From NCBI RefSeq assembly GCF_947492555.1, contig NZ_CANLNE010000002.1:735501-799500 (forward strand): a stretch of 64,000 nucleotides of DNA, read 5' to 3'. The notes below the pieces were generated by a model. The model was given only the letters and a program-made list of their open reading frames with translations. It searched no databases and had not been told where the DNA came from. Numbering within the stretch: position 1 is the stretch's first letter; each line of letters starts with the position of its first letter. A program made the translations under genes and the position numbers. The stretch comes from an uncultured Roseobacter sp. GTDB taxonomy: Bacteria > Pseudomonadota > Alphaproteobacteria > Rhodobacterales > Rhodobacteraceae. Below are positions 43,870 through 52,491 of this stretch, piece by piece.

Positions 43870-43986
43870 CTGTACAGATACATTCCGATGTGCTTCGCGA
43901 TCTGCCAAGTCTTAAGAGTGGAAATCCGATAAAGAATGCTGCGACGCGGCGCTTGATTGCTGCGGCCGCACAAATTTTCGGCAGAA

Positions 43987-45156
43987 TTATTCCTGTGGCT
44001 CAAAGATGCGTCCGTCGAAGAACGAATCCCGATAGAGAATCACACGCCCCTCGGCAGAGGCCACGGCGGTATCGGCACTCAGGGAGCCTTCGACCTTGCC
44101 GGATGCGCCGGGCAGATCGGCCTCCGTGTGGTGCATCGCCTGACGGTAGAGATCGGGGCGAAACACTGATGCGGCCGCGCGTGCGATTTCGGGCGATTTC
44201 CCGGACCGGCGCGCCAGTCTGTCCGCGATCCACGCGGCTTGGCTGCGCCATGGGAAGGTGGCCGACCCGTTGTGGAACTCCACAAAACGATCTGCGTGCC
44301 GTTCTTCGCCCTTGCGCGAGATGACCAGTTGACCGGACAGCGCCCGCTCCAGCACTTCTGCCGAGAGGTTCAGGTATCCGGTGCGGCTCAGCATTTCAGC
44401 GGCGAGCAGGGCGCTTCCGTCCTGGGCCAGCCACCGGCCCGCGCGCCAGACCGCACGGATCAGGCGGAACAAGAGCGACCGTTCAGTCTCCGCCCATTCG
44501 GTGCGAACCGCCAGCACCTTTTCCGGCGCGAAATTCCAGATGGCCGATCCCGGCAACAGCAGCGCGGCGCCGTTCTGATCGACCGCGCGGGACCCCCAGG
44601 GTTCGCCCACGCAGAAGGCGTCGATCTCGCCCGCCGTGATGGCATCCCCCATCAGCGGCGGCGGTACGGTGCGGATGTCGAGGTCGCCCGACAGATCCCA
44701 GCCCAGCGATTCCAGCCAGTAGCTCACCAGTTCGCAATGCATTGAGAAGGGGAACGGCACACCGATCCTGAGCCTGCCCGTCTTGGCCTTGAAGAGCGCG
44801 GCCCCGGCGACGTGCGGATCGCGAAAGTCGAAATCATGCCCGAGATCACGCAGCTTGCGTTCCAGCTGGTCATTTACGCCAATGACATTGCCGTTGACCG
44901 ACATGACAGAAACCGCCGCCAGGGCAGTACCCACGCCCCCCAGCCCCATCGACGCCGCAATGGGCACGGGTGACAGCATATGTGCTGCATCCACCTGGCC
45001 GAAGCTGAGCATGTCGCGCAGGCTCGACCATGACGGCGCGGGCCTGAGGTCGAGCGCGATGCCTTCCTCTGCGGCAAAGCCCATCTCATGCGCCACGATC
45101 AAAGGGGCCGCATCCACCAGCGGAATGAACCCCGCGGTCAGGGTCACCGTCCTCAT
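43987..45156 (-). CDS. nasS: NasS nitrate/nitrite sensor protein
   Basis: The 389-residue protein resembles NrtA (AGFIPLVDAAPLIVAHEMGF at the start, AFCVGEPWGSRAVDQNG near 205) but lacks a signal peptide. That combination is typical of NasS, the cytoplasmic nitrate sensor that sequesters NasT until nitrate binds. Its start overlaps the nasT stop (ATGA). The leader RNA begins shortly after its end, so nasTS form an upstream, separately expressed part of the operon. Confidence 0.85.
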   Translation of the reverse strand: MRTVTLTAGFIPLVDAAPLIVAHEMGFAAEEGIALDLRPAPSWSSLRDMLSFGQVDAAHMLSPVPIAASMGLGGVGTALAAVSVMSVNGNVIGVNDQLERKLRDLGHDFDFRDPHVAGAALFKAKTGRLRIGVPFPFSMHCELVSYWLESLGWDLSGDLDIRTVPPPLMGDAITAGEIDAFCVGEPWGSRAVDQNGAALLLPGSAIWNFAPEKVLAVRTEWAETERSLLFRLIRAVWRAGRWLAQDGSALLAAEMLSRTGYLNLSAEVLERALSGQLVISRKGEERHADRFVEFHNGSATFPWRSQAAWIADRLARRSGKSPEIARAAASVFRPDLYRQAMHHTEADLPGASGKVEGSLSADTAVASAEGRVILYRDSFFDGRIFEPQE

Positions 45157-45785
45157 GACAAAAGCCCTGCGGTGCTGACCAGCGCGCCAGCCACATCGGC
45201 AAGCCGTTTGTTCTGGTCCATCGCTGCCTTGCGCAGCAGCGCATAGGCCTCGTCTTCCGTCAGGTCTCGCGATTTCATGATGATGCCCTTGGCGCGGTCG
45301 ATCACCTTGCGCTCTTCAAGGGCGCGCTTGGTTTCCGCCAGCTCGTTGCGCATCCGCTGCATCATCCGGAAGCGCACAAGGGCGGCGTCCAGAACGGGCT
45401 TGAGGCGGTCGGGCTGCAAGCCGTCCACGACATACGCGGAAAACCCGGCCTCGATCGCCAGCGCGGTCAGGCCTTCGGTGCTTTGGTCCACGAACATGGC
45501 CACCGGGCGTTCCGTCGGGCCGGAGGCCAGCGCCAGTTCCTCCAGCATGTCGCGGGACGGATCGGCCATATCGATCAGCACGACATCGGGCTGCAAGACC
45601 TCGATTTGCCGCGTCAGGCTGCTGGGTTCAGCCACCACATGGATCATATGATCAATGCCCGCCTCGCGCAGGCCATCGACGATCTGCAAGGCGCGATCCT
45701 TGCTCGGTTCGACAACAATGATCGTAAGCGCGTCTGACATCCGGACAGTTAGGGGCGTTTCACCGGGATTGGAAATCCTGGACAC
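45153..45785 (-). CDS. nasT: NasT response-regulator-like ANTAR antiterminator
   Basis: The product has an N-terminal pseudo-receiver domain (TIIVVEPSKDRAL..., DVVLIDMADPSRDML) and a C-terminal ANTAR helical domain (ALEERKVIDRAKGIIMKSRDLTEDEAYALLR with the conserved RAKGIIM motif). NasT binds two-hairpin leaders and prevents termination when NasS releases it on nitrate binding. GTG 45785 has AAGGGG five bases upstream and gives 210 residues; ATG 45740 would give 195 residues, closer to the usual length, but lacks a good ribosome site. Confidence 0.88.
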   Translation of the reverse strand: MSRISNPGETPLTVRMSDALTIIVVEPSKDRALQIVDGLREAGIDHMIHVVAEPSSLTRQIEVLQPDVVLIDMADPSRDMLEELALASGPTERPVAMFVDQSTEGLTALAIEAGFSAYVVDGLQPDRLKPVLDAALVRFRMMQRMRNELAETKRALEERKVIDRAKGIIMKSRDLTEDEAYALLRKAAMDQNKRLADVAGALVSTAGLLS

Positions 45786-46140
45786 GAATGCCCCTTCGCA
45801 TTTTTAGTCAGGCGCACAATTTTTGATCACCCAAAGAGGTAAATTCCGTCTGCGCATGTCCGGAAACCGAACAACAGGAGAGAATGCGCCGACTAAGCGG
45901 ACCTTTGCCGCCCGTAGTGTCGCGTTAACGAATTCCTCAAAAGCGTTATGTTTCGTGCTAGGATTGAAAATTCATTTCAAACATTAGACTAACATTCTTG
46001 CGACGGGGACATAGAAGCGCACAACATCGTCTGGACAAAAGGGGCGCAAAGCCCTGCCAAGCGTCGTTGTCGGGTAGCACCTACCCACCCATCTAAACCG
46101 AAAAACGCGCCATTCCCGCTCGGATTTGAGGGACACTTCG
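45786..46140. other. 355-bp divergent intergenic region, nasT / sigma-54 activator
   Basis: No gene is supported. It should hold promoters for nasT (-) and the sigma-54 activator (+). On the + side, TTGAAA (45964-45969) sits in an inverted repeat TTGAAA-N5-TTTCAA (45964-45980) and is followed by AT-rich sequence with GACTAA about 17 bases later, so a sigma-70 promoter with an overlapping operator is possible. No -24/-12 element was seen for either gene. Confidence 0.4.
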
Positions 46141-47079
46141 ATGGATGCTTTAGCCGCCATTCAGGGGGAGAGTTCGTGGGCGGATACGCTGCGGACCTAT
46201 CTTCCGAAGGTGGCGCGCAGTCAGGCGCCCGTTCTGATCACCGGAGAAACCGGGACCGGCAAGGAGCGGATTGCACAGGCCGTGCATGATCTGAGCCCGC
46301 GCAGGCGGCACCGATTTGTGGCGATAAACTGTGCGGCTCTGCCCGAAGGTCTGATCGAGACCGAGTTGTTTGGTCACGAGCGTGGCGCGTTTACCGGTGC
46401 CGTGACCCGCTATGATGGCCGGGCCGCACAGGCGGATGGCGGCACGCTGTTTCTGGATGAGATCGGCGAGATGAGCCTGACCGGTCAGGCCAAGCTGCTG
46501 CGCTTTTTGGAGGCGGGCAAGATCGACCGGATTGGTGCTACGCAGGAAACCACGGTGGATGTGCGTTTTGTCGCCGCCACCAATCAGGCGCTGGAAGAAC
46601 TGGTGGCCGATCACCGTTTTCGCGCGGATCTCTACTACCGGCTGAACGTGGCGCGGATCGAGGTGGAGCCTTTGAGGGCGCGACCCGACGATATTGGCGT
46701 CCTGGCGGAGGGCTTCATCCACGAGCTGAACAGACGCGATGGCTGTGCGGTCGCAGGCCCGGACCGGCAGCTGGCACGTCTTTTTGAAGGTTATGCCTGG
46801 CCCGGCAACGTGCGAGAATTGCGCAATATGATTGAGGCGGTGTTCATTGATCCGCCCGAGGGCGAGATCACGATTGCGGATTTGCCACCCGCGTTCCAGA
46901 CCTTGATTTCCGGCCACCGCACCGTCTTGTCCACTGAAAAGGATGACCTGATCGAGGCGTTGAACCGCACCAAGTGGAACAAGGCAGAAGCGGCGCGTCT
47001 GCTGAACATGTCCCGCATGAGCGTCTACCGGAAGATCGAAAAATACCGTATCGCGCGCAGCCCGCTTGCGCCCCGGTAA
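46141..47079 (+). CDS. sigma-54 enhancer-binding activator without sensory domain (PspF-like)
   Basis: The 312-residue protein is almost entirely an AAA+ domain: Walker A ITGETGTGKERIAQ (about 33-46), the sigma-54-contacting GAFTGA loop (about 84-89), Walker B GGTLFLDEIGE (about 104-114) and arginine finger region near RADLYYRLNV. It ends with a Fis-type helix-turn-helix (NKAEAARLLNMSRMSVYRKIEKY). No receiver, GAF or PAS domain precedes it, so activity must be controlled by a partner or by expression. ATG 46141 follows GAGGGA. A consensus -24/-12 promoter lies 192 bases downstream, making it the likely dedicated activator of the following operon. Confidence 0.9.
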   Translation: MDALAAIQGESSWADTLRTYLPKVARSQAPVLITGETGTGKERIAQAVHDLSPRRRHRFVAINCAALPEGLIETELFGHERGAFTGAVTRYDGRAAQADGGTLFLDEIGEMSLTGQAKLLRFLEAGKIDRIGATQETTVDVRFVAATNQALEELVADHRFRADLYYRLNVARIEVEPLRARPDDIGVLAEGFIHELNRRDGCAVAGPDRQLARLFEGYAWPGNVRELRNMIEAVFIDPPEGEITIADLPPAFQTLISGHRTVLSTEKDDLIEALNRTKWNKAEAARLLNMSRMSVYRKIEKYRIARSPLAPR

Positions 47080-47164
47080 CCTTGCGCCCTTCGGCCGCAT
47101 CTCCGCACGCGCAACAACACCGATCCCGCGTGGTCTTCTCAAAAATCGACTGTTTCGCCAAATC

Positions 47165-47246
47165 TGTCACACCCTCAGCGTCGCGCTGTGACACATGCCT
47201 GTGACGGATGTGACAGGTGTTCGAAAGTATAACCTTTTGTAATCAA
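47165..47246 (+). promoter_or_regulatory. candidate enhancer sites and IHF-like site upstream of the sigma-54 promoter
   Basis: Four copies of a TGTGAC-type half-site occur: TGTCACA (47165-47171, inverted), TGTGACA (47187-47193), TGTGACG (47200-47206) and TGTGACA (47209-47215). The first two form an inverted repeat with 22-base centre spacing. They lie 56-106 bases upstream of the -24 element, the normal range for activator binding. An AATCAA-N4-ATT element (47241-47253) in an AT-rich stretch between them and the promoter resembles an IHF site. Confidence 0.6.
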
Positions 47247-47270
47247 TATAATTCTTCGAAAATGAGGCCG

Positions 47271-47286
47271 TGGCACGTTTCTTGCA
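47271..47286 (+). promoter_or_regulatory. sigma-54 (-24/-12) promoter
   Basis: TGGCACG-TTTC-TTGCA matches the sigma-54 consensus TGGCACG-N4-TTGCA at every position. Transcription would begin about 12 bases after the -12 GC, near 47297, giving a short leader to the ATG at 47318. This excludes the in-frame ATG at 47270, which lies in the promoter itself. Confidence 0.9.
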
Positions 47287-47317
47287 CATAAGAGGGGGAA
47301 CAGCGGGAGAACTGCCA

Positions 47318-47692
47318 ATGGCTGACGGTCATGCGCCTCCGAGTGACGGGCGAACTCTTATCGCCGGATATGCGAACTACTTCGAAGTGGGGCACAACCC
47401 TTACGAGTTCCTGATCGATTTCGGTCAGATCGACCCGCAGCGCGGCACTGCAACAATCAACAGTCGGCTGGCGCTTGGCCCGACCCATGCGAAATTGCTG
47501 ATGCGCCTGTTGTCGCGCTCCGTCGAACAGTTCGAACGTGACTTTGGCGCGATTGCGGATGTTCGCGAGGACGACCCGCTGGCCAGCATTCTCGACATTT
47601 CCCCCGATTTTGAACGCCGAGCTGCTGCGGCTCGGCGCAAGCCCCGATCCACAGGGTCGGGATCCGCTCTCGACGATCCCAAGGACAGGTGA
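47318..47692 (+). CDS. DUF3467-family protein, first gene of the sigma-54 operon
   Basis: The 124-residue protein contains YANYFEVGHNPYEFLIDFGQ near residues 17-36 and then LGPTHAKLLMRLLSRSVEQFERDFG, the two signatures of DUF3467. The family has no assigned function; it is a small beta-rich domain often found near secretion, conflict or unknown multi-gene systems. ATG 47318 is fixed by the mapped promoter and a GGGAG element about ten bases upstream. Its stop is five bases before the next start. The C-terminal 30 residues are basic and probably disordered. Confidence 0.8.
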   Translation: MADGHAPPSDGRTLIAGYANYFEVGHNPYEFLIDFGQIDPQRGTATINSRLALGPTHAKLLMRLLSRSVEQFERDFGAIADVREDDPLASILDISPDFERRAAAARRKPRSTGSGSALDDPKDR

Positions 47693-47697
47693 CACCC

Positions 47698-50600
47698 ATG
47701 CGCTCAGACATCAGCCCGAACCGTATTTCGATCAGCGACCGCTATCCCATGCTCGGCTTCACCATCCGAAGCCACGGGATGCCGCAACTTGCAGAAGTCA
47801 CGCTGGCAACCGATCCGGCCCTGTTTCGGAATGCGGAGAAACGGTCCCCTGATAACTTCTTCTCCACCGCGTCGATGGGGCCGCTGCAGATCCTGGAGAG
47901 CGAGGCCGTCTACATTGTGCCCGCTGAGGTGCTGGCGCGTTTTGTCGGTAAGGAGAAGCTCTACTTTGCGCTGGCCACGCGCCCTGCGGATCAAAGCACA
48001 GGGTATCAGGTGCAGGTCATGCCGGATGCCGACAGCGTTTACATCACGCTTGCGGGGTTGACCGGGCGCAGCCTGCGGCGTGTGCGGATGTTCCCGAACC
48101 GGGCACAGCAGCTGCCGGGATACGGCAGCAATGGTCAGGCGGGTCTGACTTGGGCGGGAGATACCGCACAACCCAGCACGGATGAGGTGGAGACCCCGCA
48201 GAACGGTCGTACCGGGCAGAATGGGCAAAACGGGCAGGCGTCGCAGCCGCCCAGCGGTCAGAACGGCAATGGCGCACCGGCGGCCAAACCTGCGCCCTAC
48301 AATGATGGATTTGGTGATCTGCCGCCATTGCCGGAGGACGCACCGCCTGCCGCGCGTGTCGTGCCCGGACCGGAGGAAGAGATCGACGCCGAAGATGTCG
48401 CTGAGAATGAGGATGACGACGTCAGCGTCGAAGAAGAAGCCGAGATTCAAGCGGAGGAGGAAACCCCTCCCGAAGACGCGGCGATCGCGGCAGCACTGGG
48501 CGATACGCAGCCCGCTGTGCGCGACGTGCGGGTTGGTGAGAAAATCGCGGCACAGGCACCTGAAACGAGTCCGATGGGCACAGCGCTGGAGCTTGCCCTC
48601 GACGCGGCAATCATCGCCAATCCTCCTCTGGCGACCACGGTTGCGGCCATTCGACTTGCCAATGCACAGGGCCTGTCCGTCGGTCTGGGCATCGCCGTTT
48701 CAGGCGGGTTCGCCGCTGGCGGGGCCCTGGGCACCGGTGTCATCTTTGCGCCGGGTAACAAGCTGGGTGTCTACGGCGTGGGCGAGCTTGATCTCGGGGC
48801 GATCTTCTCGATCAGCGGCACCATCCAGATGACGGTGCTGAACGGCGGTGTCTCGGCCTTCGAAGGGATCACTTACGTGGCTGGTTTCTCCGCCGGAGAA
48901 GGTATTGTGGGCGGCGGTGCCGCGATCTTCGATACCAACAACGAGTTCATCGGCGTATCTGTCGAGATAGGTCTCGGCATTGGCTCGCCCCTGGATGTCT
49001 ATGCGGGCGTGCAGCGCGGGGTGTCCCAGAGCCTTGGTTTTGCGGCGGCTTTCGGGGCCAATCCGGTTCTGGCCGAACCGATGCTCCGCGACAGCAGCGC
49101 CGATGCGCGCCGCTACGCGCCCCGGTGGCGGCATCTGCTGCGCTGGCGCGTGCCCTCCGCCATCCGTTCGGAAGTCAGCAGACGCGGGTTCAGTATCCAG
49201 ACCTTCGCCAGCGCGCGCGGTGACCTGAACCTTGATCTATTGGAAGTGAAGGTCAACCGCCTGCCGTCCGGTCAGTCTGCCGAAGACCTGATCCGGCATA
49301 TCCGTATCAACATGGCGCGTTTCGTCAATCCGACGCTGACCCGGTTCGATTTCTTCTCCGCAGCGGATTCGCGCAAATGGAGCGGGTCGAGCCCCGAAGG
49401 CACCATGTTCAACCTGCGTATCCCCGGCGACAACGCGGCGGTTGTGGCCTCCAAGGTGGAGCCGCGCAAATGGCGCTTTACCACCATCGAAACACCGGCA
49501 ACGGGCACGCATCCCGTCTCCGGTCACCGCGAATTCGGCATCAGGGAAACGGATGACGACGGCTATATCATCTACACCCGCGGTGCGGATCGGTTCACCT
49601 ATCCCAGCGCAATGGGTGCGCTTGAAACACCTGCTTTCGCCGTGGCGGAACGGCTGTGGCGCAGTTTCCAGGAAAAGGTGGCCGAACACGTCAATCGCAA
49701 CGGCGGATCGGCCCGCGTGTTGACCCCGTTCCGGCGGCACTTCTCCTGGCGCGATACCACGCGCGCGCTGGCGGGCTCGGGCCGCAGCGGGTCGCAGGCC
49801 TTGAGCGCGAACGACGATCCCTACACGCTCGAAATCAAGTACCGCATGTTCATTCCCTCCCCGGCGATCACCGGACCGTTCAGCGATGATTACGGCGGGG
49901 ACGGGCGTGGGTTCTCCTACGATCAGGGCAGCAGCCGGGGCGAAATCGTGGCGTCGGTCAAGCTGACCCGTGGCATGGGCATTGAACGCCTGCGCGTTCT
50001 GCGCCGCCACTGGGGCGAATCCAAAGCCTATGACAGCGATGATACCTATGCGGTCAATGGCAAACCGGACTGGTGGCTGGGCAAACGGTCAGGTGCCACG
50101 CCGACCGAACGCAAGACCCTGCGGGCCGATGACGACAATCTGAACGTCGAGATGGGCACCTCCGGGCGCTGGGCGATACAGGCGGCGCTGGAGAATGCCT
50201 CCGTTGTCAGCGTGAAGGCCGAAGGGGCCATGCCGCTGTCGCGTGTCGCCCCCGACATCGACGCCGATGTTGCCGTTTTTATCCGCATGCACAACGGTCA
50301 GATCCAGGTCAGGGCTGGCGGGCGGCATGACGGCTTCCCCTGTCATGAGCTTTATGTGAATGGCCGGTCGATCTATCGCTATGACCCGGTTGCCGCCGGG
50401 AACGGTCCCAGCTCGCTTGCCGGGTGGGGGGACACCGAGGTCAACACGCGCTGGGTCACCGTCGCGCGTCCCGGGTCGAGCGCGCAGGCGCTTGCGATCA
50501 ACGAGAGTTTCACGATCAACTGGGACGATGTGGATAAGGTGGCGCAGCCCACCAACGCAAGCTGCTGGGCAGCGGCGGCGGCCATGGTCGTCGGCTGGCG

Positions 50601-52479
50601 CGACAAGATCAGCCTGTCGCCGAGCATGGTTGCGGAAATCGCGGGCAGGCCGATCAAAAAAGGTCTGAACCCGGACAACGTACAGGACCTTGCAGAAGCA
50701 CTGGAGCTGACCGCAGTGGCGGGACAAAGCTTCACTGCCCAGGGGTTCCGCGATCTGCTGGAAGACAATGGCCCGCTTTGGGTTGGCGTGGCGCTGCCCG
50801 GGTCGCTGCACGCGGTTGTCGTGACCGGCATGTACAACGATGAAAATGGTGACCTGATGGTGCGGATCACGGACCCTTGGGATCGGATCGTGGGCACGCC
50901 GGGCACGCCGGGCAGTCACAAATCCACCCATCTCACCGGCAGCCGCTACATCATGACATGGCCCGCCTTCCAGCAGGAATACGAGCTGATGGGGGCGTCG
51001 ACCACCGGGCGGTCCTTCCAGATACTGCATGCGGGCGGGCACCATGGTCATACGCTGAACCGGGGCACGCAGGCGCCGCCTCCGGGTTATGCGGCTGCAC
51101 TGATGAAGGATACCGCATCTCCGCCGCCTGCCGTCGCAGCGCCAACACCCAACGGTGCGGCGACGCCTGCAGCGATTGCTGTCACGGTTTCGGAGGAAGC
51201 CGCGCCGATTGCGCCCGCCGCCGTGATCCCCGTAAGCGGTCCGAACGGTGTGCCGACCGAGACACGCTGGACCACCGCCGTGACGGAGATATTGGGTGCC
51301 GACCAAGTCGCGGCGCTTGCGCAGCTTCCGGCATTGGCGGCCACACGCGGTTGGACCATCGCCGTGGGGCTCGACACCCCACAAAGCTACGCCGCGCCGG
51401 GTGTAGGCGTTGCCCCCGGTGGTACGATCTTCCGCTATGGCGGCGATCCCGCTGCTGCAGCGGCAAGCGCTACGGACCCGGCCAAGCTGCTGGTGACAAT
51501 TGCCGAAGGGGAGCCGCAACTCTTCACGCAATGGGCCAAGGCACGCTCGTTCGCAACGGATACCCAGGTGACCGGTGCCGTGCTGCTTGATGGTTCTGAC
51601 ATGCCGCTGGCGCTTGCCATGCGCCTTGTCGCAGGCCCGGGCTTGCCAGACCGGATCGAGGCAATCTCAACGGCTGTCACCACCGCGTTTACGCCAAGTG
51701 CGGCGGCTGCGCCCGCCCCTGCACCCGTGGTACCTGCCGTGCCCGCGCCCGCAGCACCCGTGGCGCAACCCCCGGTAGTCGAGGCGGCACCGCAGCACCC
51801 GGGCAATGGGGCGGCAGCGACGCCCGCCGTCCCGCCAGCGGCTGCATCAGCCCTGGCTGCAATGATGCAGGCGAGCGCGGGCACGCCCGCACCCGGCCCG
51901 CAGAATGGCGCGATGCCGCCCCTGCCCGGACAGCCGGTGCCGCCCCCCATCGAACCACCGATCATGCCACCGCAGCCAACCCCGCATCCCGACGGTGATT
52001 TCCCGCCGCCGGGCGTGACGATCCACCGATCGGACGTGGACCGCAACGGCGTGCGCTATGCGCTCTTCCTGATGGACGGCAGCGTATATCCCGACATGCC
52101 GCCCGCCGTTGCGCAGCCGCTGATACCGGGGCAACAGGTCGTGCTGGACGACTGGCCCTATCTTGACGGGGCATCGGGCCGCAGCAAGGGCGGCGTCGTG
52201 CTCGACTGGTCCTACGGCGGTGGCGCCGTGGGCAATGTCCGGACGGCCCCCGGCAGCCCGGCTGTCCACGATGGATGGGCCGTGGCCGTCACCACGGACG
52301 TAGGACCTGGGCCATCGGATTCCGATGAGACCAAGCTGCAGGTCACCGTCCGCACGACCTTCACCAAACAGGGGGAACAGACCCGGACCGGCGTGTGCCA
52401 CGTGATCCTTTGCGGCTCCGGCAAGCATGAGGTCAGCCACGCGGATGAGAGCCTCACCCCGCAACCGGCCATGGCATAG
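47698..52479 (+). CDS. giant multidomain protein with a papain-like cysteine protease core
   Basis: The roughly 1,593-residue protein has no signal peptide. In order: an N-terminal beta-rich module (about 15-130); a Gln/Asn/Gly then acidic disordered linker (about 140-285); a Gly/Ala-rich beta region (about 325-450) that could form a barrel or membrane-inserting hairpins; a module with HPVSGHREFG (about 605-615); a beta module with GGDGRGFSYD (about 735-742); and a papain-like protease (about 940-1115) with Cys in QPTNASCWAAAAAMVVGW, His in GSLHAVVVTG and Asp in ITDPWD. A second conserved segment follows (about 1230-1370), then a Pro/Ala-rich linker and a C-terminal beta domain (about 1475-1590). 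ATG 47698 follows AGGTG. It is probably the effector or autoprocessing scaffold of the system. Confidence 0.8.
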   Translation: MRSDISPNRISISDRYPMLGFTIRSHGMPQLAEVTLATDPALFRNAEKRSPDNFFSTASMGPLQILESEAVYIVPAEVLARFVGKEKLYFALATRPADQSTGYQVQVMPDADSVYITLAGLTGRSLRRVRMFPNRAQQLPGYGSNGQAGLTWAGDTAQPSTDEVETPQNGRTGQNGQNGQASQPPSGQNGNGAPAAKPAPYNDGFGDLPPLPEDAPPAARVVPGPEEEIDAEDVAENEDDDVSVEEEAEIQAEEETPPEDAAIAAALGDTQPAVRDVRVGEKIAAQAPETSPMGTALELALDAAIIANPPLATTVAAIRLANAQGLSVGLGIAVSGGFAAGGALGTGVIFAPGNKLGVYGVGELDLGAIFSISGTIQMTVLNGGVSAFEGITYVAGFSAGEGIVGGGAAIFDTNNEFIGVSVEIGLGIGSPLDVYAGVQRGVSQSLGFAAAFGANPVLAEPMLRDSSADARRYAPRWRHLLRWRVPSAIRSEVSRRGFSIQTFASARGDLNLDLLEVKVNRLPSGQSAEDLIRHIRINMARFVNPTLTRFDFFSAADSRKWSGSSPEGTMFNLRIPGDNAAVVASKVEPRKWRFTTIETPATGTHPVSGHREFGIRETDDDGYIIYTRGADRFTYPSAMGALETPAFAVAERLWRSFQEKVAEHVNRNGGSARVLTPFRRHFSWRDTTRALAGSGRSGSQALSANDDPYTLEIKYRMFIPSPAITGPFSDDYGGDGRGFSYDQGSSRGEIVASVKLTRGMGIERLRVLRRHWGESKAYDSDDTYAVNGKPDWWLGKRSGATPTERKTLRADDDNLNVEMGTSGRWAIQAALENASVVSVKAEGAMPLSRVAPDIDADVAVFIRMHNGQIQVRAGGRHDGFPCHELYVNGRSIYRYDPVAAGNGPSSLAGWGDTEVNTRWVTVARPGSSAQALAINESFTINWDDVDKVAQPTNASCWAAAAAMVVGWRDKISLSPSMVAEIAGRPIKKGLNPDNVQDLAEALELTAVAGQSFTAQGFRDLLEDNGPLWVGVALPGSLHAVVVTGMYNDENGDLMVRITDPWDRIVGTPGTPGSHKSTHLTGSRYIMTWPAFQQEYELMGASTTGRSFQILHAGGHHGHTLNRGTQAPPPGYAAALMKDTASPPPAVAAPTPNGAATPAAIAVTVSEEAAPIAPAAVIPVSGPNGVPTETRWTTAVTEILGADQVAALAQLPALAATRGWTIAVGLDTPQSYAAPGVGVAPGGTIFRYGGDPAAAAASATDPAKLLVTIAEGEPQLFTQWAKARSFATDTQVTGAVLLDGSDMPLALAMRLVAGPGLPDRIEAISTAVTTAFTPSAAAAPAPAPVVPAVPAPAAPVAQPPVVEAAPQHPGNGAAATPAVPPAAASALAAMMQASAGTPAPGPQNGAMPPLPGQPVPPPIEPPIMPPQPTPHPDGDFPPPGVTIHRSDVDRNGVRYALFLMDGSVYPDMPPAVAQPLIPGQQVVLDDWPYLDGASGRSKGGVVLDWSYGGGAVGNVRTAPGSPAVHDGWAVAVTTDVGPGPSDSDETKLQVTVRTTFTKQGEQTRTGVCHVILCGSGKHEVSHADESLTPQPAMA

Positions 52480-52491
52480 GGAGCCACGCGC

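Noticed and set aside
47270-47317. Earlier in-frame ATG for the DUF3467 gene
   Set aside because: It lies upstream of the expected transcription start of the sigma-54 promoter.
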